A DNA stretch of 64,000 nt, from the NCBI RefSeq assembly GCF_003966225.1, contig NZ_RXNU01000005.1:124001-188000 (forward strand), given 5' to 3'. The position numbers and the translations under genes were made by a program. Source of the DNA: Shewanella canadensis. GTDB taxonomy: Bacteria; Pseudomonadota; Gammaproteobacteria; Enterobacterales; Shewanellaceae. Positions within the stretch are counted from its first letter, which is position 1; every line of letters starts with the position of its first letter. Positions 26,427-36,136 of the stretch are shown piece by piece. The notes below the pieces were generated by a model. That model was given only the letters and a program-made list of their open reading frames with translations, did no database searches and had not been told where the DNA came from.

Positions 26427-27560
26427 ATGAGGTTCAAACTTAGCGCTTTGTGGCCCATCTTTACTGTGGCGTTGCTGTTTTCCATGTCGTGCTACTCAGC
26501 CAATCAAACAGAGGAAGCCGAAGTTAAGCAACCACTAAGGGTGCTGACCTGGGAAGGGTATGTTACAGCTGAAGATGTCCGTGAAGTTAATTTAATACTC
26601 ACTGAGCAAGGCTATAACTATGAAGTTGAGCTGGTCACGCCTTTTGCGCAGAGTGCCGATCAGATGTTCGATCTCATTCGAGCAAGAAAATGCGATATAA
26701 CATTTCTGACCCTCTATTTTATTAAGATGCAGAAAGAGCAAACGTCAAAATTGTTGCAAGCCATCAATATACAGTCTCCCAGGCTTACTCATTTCCCGGA
26801 TCTGCACGCGAAACTCACTCGACTGGACATTGGCATTAATGCCAACGGAGAGCCCTTGTATATTCCATGGGGTGGTGGCATTTACGGTTTTTATATTAAT
26901 ACAGACAAAGTTAAGCAGGCAGATATCCCGACATCGGTATCCGATTTGTGGCTGGATGAGTGGAAAAACACCTTCTCGTTAAATATCGCCCAGGAGTGGT
27001 ACAACCTTGGGTTGGCATTGATGAGCATGGGGCATTCACCATTTTATCTTTATGAATCCCTAAAATCACACGATCGACAGACTGTACTTAAGATGTCATC
27101 GCCAGACGGAGAGTTGCAGTACAAAATAGCAAAGCTTTACCTGGCTGCGAAAAGCTTCTGGTTAAACTCATCTGGTTTCAACGATGAACTGTTAATAGTC
27201 AGTAGCTGGGGACCGGAGGTACATTCTCAACATGTTAAGGGAGATAATTGGCAATTGATTGACTTCAAAGAGGGTCATATGGCTTGGTTAGATACCATCA
27301 ATTTCGTAAAAGGTGTGGAAGGTAAAAAATTGGAAGCCGCTGAAATCTTCGCAAATTATTTCATTGGGAAAGAGGTTCAAACCCGAATATCCAGTGAACT
27401 GTCGATGATCCCAGCCTCGAAGAAAGTTGCTGCCAATCCCATGCTGGGAGATGTGAATAACATAGTGAAAAAAATTTGGGTCGTCCCCCCCTTTGATAAT
27501 TCAAGTTACGATATCATGAAAAAGATGACCGACAGAGCCAAGGTCACTACAGGGCACTAG
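26427..27560 (+). CDS. periplasmic spermidine/putrescine-binding-like protein
   Basis: This 377-residue protein has a signal peptide (about residues 1-24) and a PotD/PotF-type solute-binding fold: it starts PLRVLTWEGYVT and has FDLIRARKCDITFLT, then PWGGGIYGFYIN. No ABC permease or ATPase gene is nearby, so it is an orphan binding protein or the sensory part of another system. It converges with a PuuB-like oxidase gene 15 bases away, which fits a polyamine theme. Confidence 0.8.
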   Translation: MRFKLSALWPIFTVALLFSMSCYSANQTEEAEVKQPLRVLTWEGYVTAEDVREVNLILTEQGYNYEVELVTPFAQSADQMFDLIRARKCDITFLTLYFIKMQKEQTSKLLQAINIQSPRLTHFPDLHAKLTRLDIGINANGEPLYIPWGGGIYGFYINTDKVKQADIPTSVSDLWLDEWKNTFSLNIAQEWYNLGLALMSMGHSPFYLYESLKSHDRQTVLKMSSPDGELQYKIAKLYLAAKSFWLNSSGFNDELLIVSSWGPEVHSQHVKGDNWQLIDFKEGHMAWLDTINFVKGVEGKKLEAAEIFANYFIGKEVQTRISSELSMIPASKKVAANPMLGDVNNIVKKIWVVPPFDNSSYDIMKKMTDRAKVTTGH

Positions 27561-27575
27561 TTCTTTATCAAGAAA

Positions 27576-28919
27576 TTATAAATAGCGGTCTTTCAACCAA
27601 CCGTAGTGATAATAGCCCCATTGACCCAGTCGACGTAACCTTGGCATTGGAAAATGGGGTAAGGGGTTAGTATATAGGGGGAGAGATGGTATCTCCTCAC
27701 CCGCAATATACTGAGCCAACCTGAAGCCTGCTTGTGCACTGAAAGAGACTCCTGCACCACAATAACCTAAACTGTACCCGGTCCCTCCCCGCGCATAAAC
27801 ATGGGGCATATCGTCCATTGCCGCAGCTATCCAACCAGTCCAGTTATGAGATATAGATTTATTTGCTAGTGATTGAAAACACTGACCCAAAGCATAACGT
27901 AATCGCTGGACGTATATTGGATGAGTGGCATCTTTGCCATAGATAGCCCCTCGTCCTCCCAATAACAATCGATTATCAGGGAGTAGACGGTAATAATATT
28001 TGAGTATGCGAGTGTCCATTGTCACCTGTCGGGTGTGAAGACCTGCACGCTGTAGTTCTTCATGACTGAGTGGCTCGGTGACAATAATATTACTTAATAT
28101 AGGCAGGAATTTTTCGTCAAGCTTAGGGCTAAAAACCTTTGGAGTGTATGCATTACCCGCGCTAATGACTTTGTTGGCCAGTATTTCACCATGCTCCGTG
28201 ATTAACCTATGCTTACCCTTTTCCTCAATCCACTGTTTAACACAGGTGTTTTCAAATATGTTGACCTTTTGCTTCTCCACCATCCGCTTATAGCCAAGCA
28301 CCAGTTTAAGCGGGTTAAGTCCGAAGCCATCATTTAACCTCATTGCGCCATAGGCTTGATGGTGTGCCATAAATTCACTGGTTAATCTGCTTTGCGAAAT
28401 AAACTCGGCCTCGCCTCCTAAGTGCTCGGTAATAAAACTCGAAGCACTTTGAAGTGACTTAAGGGCATGACTATTGTGCGCAATTTTGAGATAACCCTTC
28501 TCCTGAGGATCGCAATCTATCTGATGAGTATCGATGAGCTCACTGACTCTCCCTACCGCCTGGCTAAATTCATGGTAGATCCCCTTTGCCGTGTCAAGAT
28601 CCCACCGCTTTGCCATCTGTGCATATCCCAGCCGACCGGAACCTTTCAATACAAAACCCGCATTGCGACCGCTGGCACCAAAACCTACCGTGTTAGCTTC
28701 TAAGACACAGCAATCAATATTAAATCGCGTTGCAAGGTAATAAGCCGTTATAAGACCGGTATACCCTGCTCCGATGATGACAACATCAGTCTGGTGGCGG
28801 CCCGATAACCTGGGGTTAATCTTCGGGACATCGACGGTTGTGCCCCAATAGGAGTCGGGCCAACAAAGATTGGCCGGAGACGTGTCAATCAGAGGATCAT
28901 AGGTTGTATTGGTGGTCAT
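27576..28919 (-). CDS. FAD-dependent oxidoreductase, PuuB/DAO family
   Basis: This 447-residue enzyme has an N-terminal FAD-binding Rossmann motif (VVIIGAGYTGLITAYYL) and GFGASGRNAGF, the family pattern of gamma-glutamylputrescine oxidase-like proteins. It probably oxidises an amine or amino acid with FAD. A GNAT gene lies 87 bases upstream on the same strand and may be in the same transcript. The substrate is not determined. Confidence 0.87.
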   Translation of the reverse strand: MTTNTTYDPLIDTSPANLCWPDSYWGTTVDVPKINPRLSGRHQTDVVIIGAGYTGLITAYYLATRFNIDCCVLEANTVGFGASGRNAGFVLKGSGRLGYAQMAKRWDLDTAKGIYHEFSQAVGRVSELIDTHQIDCDPQEKGYLKIAHNSHALKSLQSASSFITEHLGGEAEFISQSRLTSEFMAHHQAYGAMRLNDGFGLNPLKLVLGYKRMVEKQKVNIFENTCVKQWIEEKGKHRLITEHGEILANKVISAGNAYTPKVFSPKLDEKFLPILSNIIVTEPLSHEELQRAGLHTRQVTMDTRILKYYYRLLPDNRLLLGGRGAIYGKDATHPIYVQRLRYALGQCFQSLANKSISHNWTGWIAAAMDDMPHVYARGGTGYSLGYCGAGVSFSAQAGFRLAQYIAGEEIPSLPLYTNPLPHFPMPRLRRLGQWGYYHYGWLKDRYL

Positions 28920-29006
28920 CGTTATCTCAGTCGGCGTTAATGGATACTGAAAAGTGCACAGTTAGTAGAATCACTTAAAAGAAAATTCAATTACTTAAAA
29001 GCTAGT

Positions 29007-29561
29007 TTATTTAAAAACAAGAAGCATTTCACTGGCCGTGCAATGACAATCGGCACCACATAACACGCAGACATAATCCGGATGTTCCAAAGTGTCATTC
29101 CACCTATCCGGGTGTTCTTTAATCAATACGCCGCCCGCTTTACTAAAATAACGAATGGCTGAATTATTTGGGCTCTGTTTCCATAAATGGCTAACTCCAG
29201 CCTTAGCACCCTGTAGTTTAGCGGCCGCTATAGAGGCATTAAGCAGTTGTCCACCTATCCCCTTTCCTCGTGAGCCTTCTGCTACTGTGTTGCATTTAAA
29301 ATAACACACCTCATCAGGTTCAATCCCCCAGGCATCTGGCGTGCACCAATGGTCGGGCTGCCAATTCCCCGTAGCATAGGTCAATCTAAACCCTATGAGT
29401 TCCCCATCTTGATACGCAACAAAATTGGCATTGATACCGGACTTTATTCCTTTCTTATAAAGTAATTCGATGGAGTGACTATCTAAGTATCCTGCGCCAT
29501 GAACCAGATTGCCAAGCTGGATGACATCACTGAAATGCTGCGGACTTAAGCTTTGTATCAT
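29007..29561 (-). CDS. GNAT-family N-acetyltransferase
   Basis: This 184-residue protein has the acetyl-CoA-binding motif SRGKGIGGQLL. Near the C-terminus, VCVLCGADCHC is cysteine-rich and unusual for the family; it could bind a metal. The substrate is unknown. It is probably co-transcribed with the oxidoreductase downstream. Confidence 0.82.
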   Translation of the reverse strand: MIQSLSPQHFSDVIQLGNLVHGAGYLDSHSIELLYKKGIKSGINANFVAYQDGELIGFRLTYATGNWQPDHWCTPDAWGIEPDEVCYFKCNTVAEGSRGKGIGGQLLNASIAAAKLQGAKAGVSHLWKQSPNNSAIRYFSKAGGVLIKEHPDRWNDTLEHPDYVCVLCGADCHCTASEMLLVFK

Positions 29562-29767
29562 CTGAAGTTCTCTTTTTTTGTTTTAAATTAAACAAAATCG
29601 CACGACTTGTATATAGCGGCAAAAGATGAGTTTACGACAGGCCAGAAACTAACAAGACGATTTTTGTAGCCAGTATTGAAGCGAAGTATATCCCTTAGAA
29701 GCTTTATCATTCATGGCATTACCTGTAAGTTATCCATGAAAAAAACGAAAAGATGGGGAAGCATTAC

Positions 29768-31465
29768 ATGAAACCAAGTTTAATATCATTAGCCTTGATA
29801 GCCGCCTTAGCTGGCTGCTCTCAAACAGATGACAATAGTCTCAACCAAGCTCAAACTGGCAATCATGCCACCTCTCAAGACTCTCAAGCTGTTGCAAATA
29901 GCGTGTATCAGGAGATGTTAGACAGGTTCGTGACTATTGATATGAAAGCCGACTTATCGGCGCTCAGCGAGATAGACAAACAAGTATTAATAAAGTTGAT
30001 ACAAGTTGCCGACATTCTCGACGAGGTGTATCTGCGTCAGACTTATGATGACAATGCCTCGATACGGGCTCAAATTCTGGATTCATCTCTTGCAGATAAA
30101 GAGTTGATACTTTCTCTGTATGACCTTCATTATGGACCTTGGGACACCTTAGAGGGCGATAAAAACTTCTTTGGTGACATCAAGAGACCCGATGGCGCCG
30201 GTGTCTATCCAACCGACATGAGTAAAGAGGAGTTTAATGAATGGATTAAGCTCCATCCGGAAGATGAGGCTAAGTTTAAGAGTGGTTATACCGTCATACG
30301 GCGTCAAGGGGATAAACTCATTGCTATACCCTATAGCCAATTTTACGCAAAAGAGATGAAAGCATCGGCGGCCTTGATGCGCGAAGCCGCAGCTCTAACA
30401 TTAGATCAAAGTCTAAAAACCTTCCTGACTAAACGTGCCGATGCTTTTCTTAACGACGAATACCGTGACTCCGAGATGGCGTGGATGGACCTCGACGGCA
30501 GTCTTGAAGTTGCCATTGGCCCATATGAAACCTATACCGACAAATTATTTGGCTATAAGACCTTTTTTGAGGCATTCATTACCGTCAGAAATCCAGAAGA
30601 CAGTGCCAAGCTCGACGTCTATAAAAAGTATCTTAAAGAGATGGAGCTGAATCTGCCGATACCCGATCAGCATAAAAACCTGCAGCGTGGGTCTGAGTCA
30701 CCCATCTCTGTGGTCGACCAGGTTGCTGGCGGTGGGGACAATAAACCTGCAGTTCAAACGACCGCCTTTAATCTACCGAACGATGAATACGTTCGAGAGA
30801 TCAAAGGCAGTAAAAAAGTCATGTTAAAAAACGTACTCAATGCTAAGTACAATGCCGTTATGCAACCCATATCGGAGCTGATAATTGCCGAGGAACAGCA
30901 AGCCTTGCTGATGGAGAAATATTTCTTCAACGAAACACTTTTCCATGAATTGTCCCATGGCTTAGGTCCCGGCTCCATCATTAAAGATGGTAAAAAAACC
31001 ACAGTTGCCGAGCAGCTTCAGGAGACCTACTCTAAGATAGAAGAGGGTAAAGCTGATGTGATGGGTGCTTACAATATGCTGTTTTTAATGGATAAAGGTG
31101 AGCTTCCAAAGGCTGAACGCGATAGTATGTTAGTCACCTATTTTGCCGGTTTATTCCGCTCGATGCGTTTCGGAGTCCATGAGGCTCATGGTGCTGGAGC
31201 AGCTTTTCAATATAATTATTTCAAAGAGAAGCAAGCCTTCAGTTTCGACCTTGTCACTGAACGTTACACCGTCAACTTAGACGCTATGGCTCAATCAATA
31301 TCAGATCTTGTCCATGATGTCTGTATGATCCAAGCGCTGGGGGATTACCAAAAATCTAAGTCATTCCTGGAAAAATATGCTGTTATGTCTGCAGAAGTGG
31401 CTAAATTGAACGTTAAAATGGAATCAATTCCCACCGATATCAGACCTAATTACCCTCAAATATAA
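29768..31465 (+). CDS. M49-like (dipeptidyl peptidase III-related) metallopeptidase lipoprotein
   Basis: This 565-residue protein has a lipoprotein signal (lipobox LAGC). The zinc site is FHELSHGLGPG at residues 392-402, with a downstream EEGKAD at 425-430. Classical DPP III carries HEXXGH; here it is a five-residue HEXXH. Bacterial members with this form belong to the M49-related, nudix-like peptidase group. It is exported and probably faces the periplasm. The ATG at 29768 has a gggga ribosome site; an upstream in-frame start at 29753 would bury it. Confidence 0.8.
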   Translation: MKPSLISLALIAALAGCSQTDDNSLNQAQTGNHATSQDSQAVANSVYQEMLDRFVTIDMKADLSALSEIDKQVLIKLIQVADILDEVYLRQTYDDNASIRAQILDSSLADKELILSLYDLHYGPWDTLEGDKNFFGDIKRPDGAGVYPTDMSKEEFNEWIKLHPEDEAKFKSGYTVIRRQGDKLIAIPYSQFYAKEMKASAALMREAAALTLDQSLKTFLTKRADAFLNDEYRDSEMAWMDLDGSLEVAIGPYETYTDKLFGYKTFFEAFITVRNPEDSAKLDVYKKYLKEMELNLPIPDQHKNLQRGSESPISVVDQVAGGGDNKPAVQTTAFNLPNDEYVREIKGSKKVMLKNVLNAKYNAVMQPISELIIAEEQQALLMEKYFFNETLFHELSHGLGPGSIIKDGKKTTVAEQLQETYSKIEEGKADVMGAYNMLFLMDKGELPKAERDSMLVTYFAGLFRSMRFGVHEAHGAGAAFQYNYFKEKQAFSFDLVTERYTVNLDAMAQSISDLVHDVCMIQALGDYQKSKSFLEKYAVMSAEVAKLNVKMESIPTDIRPNYPQI

Positions 31466-31475
31466 TAAGTATTCC

Positions 31476-31502
31476 GCCTCATTATCTTCCCGGTAATGAG
31501 GC
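31476..31502 (+). terminator. hairpin after the M49-like gene
   Basis: This is a 9-bp perfect stem, gcctcatta / taatgaggc, with a 9-base loop and no T-run. It may be a weak terminator or a processing signal. Confidence 0.5.
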
Positions 31503-31629
31503 GATAGCGCCCTATCTCGACAGATCCCTCCCCTTAAATCACTCTGCTCTAATTGCTGTTAAGGTTACTAAGATGTTAATCTTTAAAATTAAGTGACCAA
31601 AAAAACAATAACGAAGGAATGACTTAAAG

Positions 31630-32676
31630 ATGGAGAAGATTGAACAGAAAACACTTGGTGGTAGTTTCAAGAACTCAGTCAAAAACTCAGTTAAGAAACC
31701 GAGTAAAATCATCATCATTCTTTATGGTTTATTAAGTAAAGTGCTATCAACGACTACGGGCCTGTTAGGTCGTTTAACCGCAGCACAAAAGCTCTATTTA
31801 ATCGCAATTCTGCTCCTGTTTACTTCAGAAAACTTCGGTGTAGTCGCAATCGTGACGGTTGTAGCACTGACACTGGAGTTTTGGCCTTTATTCGATAAAG
31901 TGTGGCACACATTATCAGGCAAAACTGTCCTGTTACTGTTTTATGCCATCATAGCTAACTTTGCGATTGCCGGAGCCGCTTCAGTGGTCAATGAGGTGGT
32001 TGGTGTATCGACGCAGCATTTTTCTTATACTCACAATTTTGCAATTTTACTCTATCTTCCCGCTTGGGTTATCGCGATGACCGCCCTCGCCATTTTACTC
32101 TTACAGATAGCAGTCCCCTTTTACTTAATTAGCTTGCTCCTACTCAGGCCATTTGGTGTTAAAGGGTTGAAACTAATTAATCATAACCACTTTAGATTTA
32201 CGACTATGTTTGTTCGACTTATTTTGGCTTCAATCGTGCTATATCACCTGGTCTTGATTGCGAACTTAGACAGTGAACTGAAAGATGATCTCTCCGATCC
32301 TGCAGGTGTCGTATTTAGTGAGTTAACTGATAAGCAAAAACAAGATATTTCCAAAGAGTTGGAAAATGCAAAAGCAGATAATGCTGGTGAAGAGGAGATC
32401 ACTATAGGTCTTTCATTAAGTGAAGAAGAGCAAAAGCTGCAGGAGGAGATATATGCCCATGTCAGGGACGATTATGAAAAAAAGGTCCGAACTTTTATCG
32501 CTCAATTTGCTTACCATTTAGAGGCCGATAGTCGTTCACGTTGTCAGTTAAAACCCGGTACAAATGTGGTTGAGTTAAATGATTACGAAATACTGGAGAT
32601 TAGCCGCGATAAGGAACAGGCCTATGGTTACAGATTCGAGGTGAAAAAGTGTATCTCTCCCGCCTTTCCGGCATAG
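31630..32676 (+). CDS. hypothetical membrane protein, 348 aa
   Basis: A basic N-terminus with a short repeat (FKNSVKNSVKK) is followed by about five hydrophobic helices between residues 25 and 215. An acidic, charged cytoplasmic or periplasmic domain (about 215-340) with two cysteines follows. I do not recognise the family. It stands alone between the M49-like gene and a convergent SDR gene. Confidence 0.65.
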   Translation: MEKIEQKTLGGSFKNSVKNSVKKPSKIIIILYGLLSKVLSTTTGLLGRLTAAQKLYLIAILLLFTSENFGVVAIVTVVALTLEFWPLFDKVWHTLSGKTVLLLFYAIIANFAIAGAASVVNEVVGVSTQHFSYTHNFAILLYLPAWVIAMTALAILLLQIAVPFYLISLLLLRPFGVKGLKLINHNHFRFTTMFVRLILASIVLYHLVLIANLDSELKDDLSDPAGVVFSELTDKQKQDISKELENAKADNAGEEEITIGLSLSEEEQKLQEEIYAHVRDDYEKKVRTFIAQFAYHLEADSRSRCQLKPGTNVVELNDYEILEISRDKEQAYGYRFEVKKCISPAFPA

Positions 32677-32688
32677 ACACTTTAACCC

Positions 32689-32720
32689 GATACCAGGTGA
32701 ATGTATCTTCACCTGGTATC
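32689..32720. terminator. 13-bp hairpin between convergent genes
   Basis: The perfect inverted repeat gataccaggtgaa / ttcacctggtatc has a 6-base loop. It separates the membrane protein and the SDR gene and probably serves as a bidirectional terminator, though it lacks T-runs. Confidence 0.65.
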
Positions 32721-32751
32721 TAATGTTATACCGTTTGGTATTCGTGCCTTA

Positions 32752-33447
32752 TTACCAGGCTATTTCCTTACCATTAAAGTCATAGAAACCACCGCTCTGT
32801 TCTGTCGACAGGTTATCCAGGAGGTGCTTAATACCTGTAACAGATACATCTGTCGTGATTAATGCGTTGGGTCCTCCCATATCGGTTTGAACCCAGCCCG
32901 GGTGTATCGCAACCACGCGAGTCTCATCGGGTTGCAGATCGATAGACAAACTTTTTACTACCGAATTTAGTGCAGCCTTGGATGACCGATAAATGTATGA
33001 ACCGCCACTCGAGTTATCACCCATACTGCCCATCTTCGATGAAATGGCTGCATAGATCCCGTGTTCGGCAAGTGCTAAATTTGCACAAAAAGCTTCGGCA
33101 ATTTTTAACGGTGCAATGGTATTAATCTCCATGACCTGTCGCCACTCTTCAACGTCTGTACCGCCAAAACCGCTGCCCTTAGGACCATAATAGCCGGCAT
33201 TGTTAATAAGCAGATCGATGGGTTCTCCGTCGAGGTTTTCGGCTAGTTCATCTACCCCTTCATAATCGGTGACATCGAGTTGGAAAATTGAGAGGCCTTC
33301 ATTTGCTTCCAATAGCGACTGTAGCTCTTTCGCTTGTTCAGGCTCTCTGCAACAGGCTGTCACAAGCCAGCCATCGGCAAGATAATGTTGAACCATAGTT
33401 AAACCAATGCCACGATTAGCACCTGTGATTAAAAGATGTTTTGCCAT
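32752..33447 (-). CDS. short-chain dehydrogenase/reductase
   Basis: This 231-residue SDR has TGANRGIG (cofactor loop), NNAGYYG, and the catalytic Ser-Tyr-Lys with YRSSKAALN. It resembles the C-signal/CsgA-like carbonyl reductases. The substrate is unknown. The ribosome site aaggac precedes the ATG. Confidence 0.88.
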   Translation of the reverse strand: MAKHLLITGANRGIGLTMVQHYLADGWLVTACCREPEQAKELQSLLEANEGLSIFQLDVTDYEGVDELAENLDGEPIDLLINNAGYYGPKGSGFGGTDVEEWRQVMEINTIAPLKIAEAFCANLALAEHGIYAAISSKMGSMGDNSSGGSYIYRSSKAALNSVVKSLSIDLQPDETRVVAIHPGWVQTDMGGPNALITTDVSVTGIKHLLDNLSTEQSGGFYDFNGKEIAW

Positions 33448-33495
33448 TCTTAGAGTCCTTATGAGGGGGAGTTCCTACGTGCCTTGGTAGTAAGA

Positions 33496-33843
33496 CTATG
33501 TTTTATGTTCAGAGAGAAATTCATTGATCAATAATGATACTTTGTCATGAAAATGCTCTTCAAAATCATCGAGTTCACTATTAAAGTGAGAGAGATATTT
33601 TGCGGCTTTATCACGGCTCAACTGTTTACTGTTGACGGAATATTGCATCTCAGGAAGTGACTTATCGTAACGGGGTAAAGGTAACCATTTTACGAAATTT
33701 GAATCTACCTTTTTTAATTCCTGATTAGCAAACCGGCAAAAAGATTCAATGTGATCGACACCATCCGGCCCGAGACAGCCAGGTTCGATCCTGCTTAAGA
33801 CCGTCAGTTTCTTCTCTTGAGGTAACGCGCGTGATGTCGTCAT
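33496..33843 (-). CDS. hypothetical protein, 115 aa
   Basis: This soluble, charged protein begins MTTSRALPQEKKLTVL and contains RIEPGCLGPDG. I recall similar unannotated Shewanella proteins with this beginning, but know no function. The ATG at 33843 is chosen for that reason; the frame is open to 33900. It lies directly downstream of the MITE-like element when read on the minus strand. Confidence 0.6.
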   Translation of the reverse strand: MTTSRALPQEKKLTVLSRIEPGCLGPDGVDHIESFCRFANQELKKVDSNFVKWLPLPRYDKSLPEMQYSVNSKQLSRDKAAKYLSHFNSELDDFEEHFHDKVSLLINEFLSEHKT

Positions 33844-34055
33844 AAAGTGAGTATCGAAATAGAGGTATAGATAATTATAACTCCTTTTGTAAAAATCCAT
33901 TCTAAAAGTGTTCGTAAGATACTATATTTTCTGTTTTATCGTTGAACGCTCAATCAGTTAGAAGCCTTTGACACTGCAAACGAATAAGCTTGCTCCATGA
34001 GTCAACGAGAATTCATATTACCATAGTCTATCCATAACACCTTCAATTGATAGAA

Positions 34056-34529
34056 TACCAATTTCAATAAATATCTGTTCATTCAGCGGGAATTCAAAGT
34101 GCTGAAGGCAAGGTATATATTTGCTCCTGCAAAATAGACATACGCCACATCCATGTGGCTAGCGGATGATTGAAGCTAATAGTTATTCTCGGCAACAGGC
34201 TCCTGCGTTCTCTCGATAATTGCTCCTGCATTATTCTACCATCGCCCATCCATGGACTCGTACCTCCTGCATCAGACCTCCACGGAGGGAGGAAATGTCT
34301 TCTTTTGTATGGAACAAAAAAGACCATGCAGTCGTATATCAAAAGCATCGAACGTAGCATGCAGGGCTTTGCCTTTGCTTCAAACATCAGCCGCCCGTTG
34401 GGAGACTCTCAGACTTCCAACTTCTGCGTTGCATTGACTTACAAGGGAGTAACCATTCTTTCATCAATGCGCCTTGCATTAAAAAGTCTGAGTGGCTCTG
34501 AATTGATAATATATTTAATGAAACTGGTA
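34056..34529. mobile_element. MITE-like element, about 474 bp
   Basis: The ends form imperfect terminal inverted repeats of about 30 bp: the left begins TACCAATTTCAATAAATAT and the right, reversed, begins TACCAGTTTCATTAAATAT, and both continue to a TCAWTCAG-like stretch. The interior has no gene longer than a shadow frame and contains repeated gctcctgc/gcaggagc words. I recall a similar interior from other Shewanella genomes. No transposase is present, so it would move in trans. It sits just 36 bases upstream of the next gene. Confidence 0.7.
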
Positions 34530-34565
34530 TATCATTATCGAATGTAGAGCTTTGAAAAAATAGCA

Positions 34566-35615
34566 TTGAATACAGAAGAATATATTGGCGAGCGAATAGA
34601 TTGTAATGCGGTGCAGAGAGTTGAATTGGTGCAGTCACTCTGGAGTGGCTATGGCGAGATTGTACGCTATAAGCTTGATGGCGAAAAATGCCCATCGACT
34701 ATCATAGTAAAATCAGTCTCCCCTCCAACAGAGTCTTCCCACCCCAAAGGGTGGGATACGCAGCATTCGCACAACAGAAAATTGCTCTCCTATCGAGTCG
34801 AAGCAAATTGGTATCGCGACTGGGCTTTCCAGTGTAACGCTCCCGCTTTCGTACCCGAGTGTTTTGGTATCTTAGATGAAAATTGCCATCACACCAGCAA
34901 AGCAGACACAAAAACTGAGCAGTTGTCTGAGCAGTGCTTAATTTTACTCAGCGATCTCGATGAGTCGGGATTTATGGTGAGAAAGCAGTCTTTAACCACT
35001 GAGCAGAGCAAAGTGTGCATCACATGGTTAGCCTATTTTCATGCCCAATTCTTGCAAGATTCACCTGATAAAAGTTGGCCCTCAGGTCTATGGCCGATAG
35101 GGAGCTATTGGCATCTGGGCACCCGCGCTGACGAATATGAAGTGATGCCAGACTCACCACTGAAGAGAGCCGCAATAGAGATTGACCAGAAATTAAATAG
35201 TTGTCGATTTAAGACACTGGTTCATGGGGATGCAAAAGTCGCCAACTTCTGTTTTAGTCAAAACGGAGACCGGGTTGCAGCCGTAGACTTTCAATATGTT
35301 GGGGCTGGATGTGGAATGAAAGATCTCATCTACTTTATTGGAAGCTGTTTAACACAAGAGCAATGCCATCAGGAATTTGAAGAACTCATTGAACATTATT
35401 TTTCAGAATTGAGTGTTGCATTGAAGTTGAACCATTCCAGTATCGATTACGATATGGTCGAGCGAGAATGGCGCCCTCTATTTTTTGTTGCTTGGGCTGA
35501 TTTTCAACGCTTTATACTAGGTTGGTCGCCAGGTCACGCTAAAAACAATAGTTTCAGTCAGGAAATGACTAAAATAGCCCTTGAGAGTCTTGTGTCCTCT
35601 GCGGTCAAAAAGTAG
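34566..35615 (+). CDS. CHK/APH-like kinase family protein
   Basis: This 349-residue protein has the phosphotransferase motif [11 protein letters not shown] (Brenner-type HGDxxxxN) and AAVDFQ for the metal-binding Asp. It resembles the ecdysteroid-kinase-like (CHK) branch of the aminoglycoside phosphotransferase fold. The substrate is unknown. The start is a TTG, directly downstream of the MITE-like element, so the element may have replaced the native promoter or start. Confidence 0.78.
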   Translation: MNTEEYIGERIDCNAVQRVELVQSLWSGYGEIVRYKLDGEKCPSTIIVKSVSPPTESSHPKGWDTQHSHNRKLLSYRVEANWYRDWAFQCNAPAFVPECFGILDENCHHTSKADTKTEQLSEQCLILLSDLDESGFMVRKQSLTTEQSKVCITWLAYFHAQFLQDSPDKSWPSGLWPIGSYWHLGTRADEYEVMPDSPLKRAAIEIDQKLNSCRFKTLVHGDAKVANFCFSQNGDRVAAVDFQYVGAGCGMKDLIYFIGSCLTQEQCHQEFEELIEHYFSELSVALKLNHSSIDYDMVEREWRPLFFVAWADFQRFILGWSPGHAKNNSFSQEMTKIALESLVSSAVKK

Positions 35616-36136
35616 ATTGCAAATAGCAAGGTTGACATCTATTCTTTCACGCCTGTTTTTGGCTTCTGGTTTTAACGCCTATGTTTGAAGCAAAAGCCGA
35701 TGGTTAAAGGCGTTGAGGGGATAAGGTAGGTTTAAATATTAGCATCATTTGTTACCCATTTAATCTAATCTGGACTAAACTAATAATAGAAGAGAGTTAA
35801 CGGATAAACGTAAAATGGTCAGTGACCAAAAGCGTCAGGTGACGCGATATTACGAAATCAGGACTCTCTTTTGTATGCCTGCTATTTAATAATTCTATAA
35901 TTATTCATTCACACGCAGACCAACCGAAATCACATTTGGTCAAAAAGTTTATGCTTGCCTCCCCCCTCTATCCGATCTTCTTATTAAATACTCAATCGTA
36001 AAAATATAAACGCTCATAGCGTAAGCTATGGTTACCGAAATTTGGCTGACATAAAGCGCATTTATAGAAATAAAATCAGCACAAGATTAAAAGAAATGAT
36101 ATACATGTAGGTGACCTGAAAACAAATTGTTAACAT
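35616..36136. other. 521-base intergenic region
   Basis: I see no gene. A short inverted repeat (aacgcct at 35674 and aggcgtt at 35708) is the only structure noted. The rest is AT-rich and probably holds the promoter of the binding-protein gene. Confidence 0.4.

Noticed and set aside
34094..34547. Open frames of 97 and 125 aa inside the MITE-like element
   Set aside because: They lie within a repeat element bounded by inverted ends, overlap each other on opposite strands and encode nothing recognisable.
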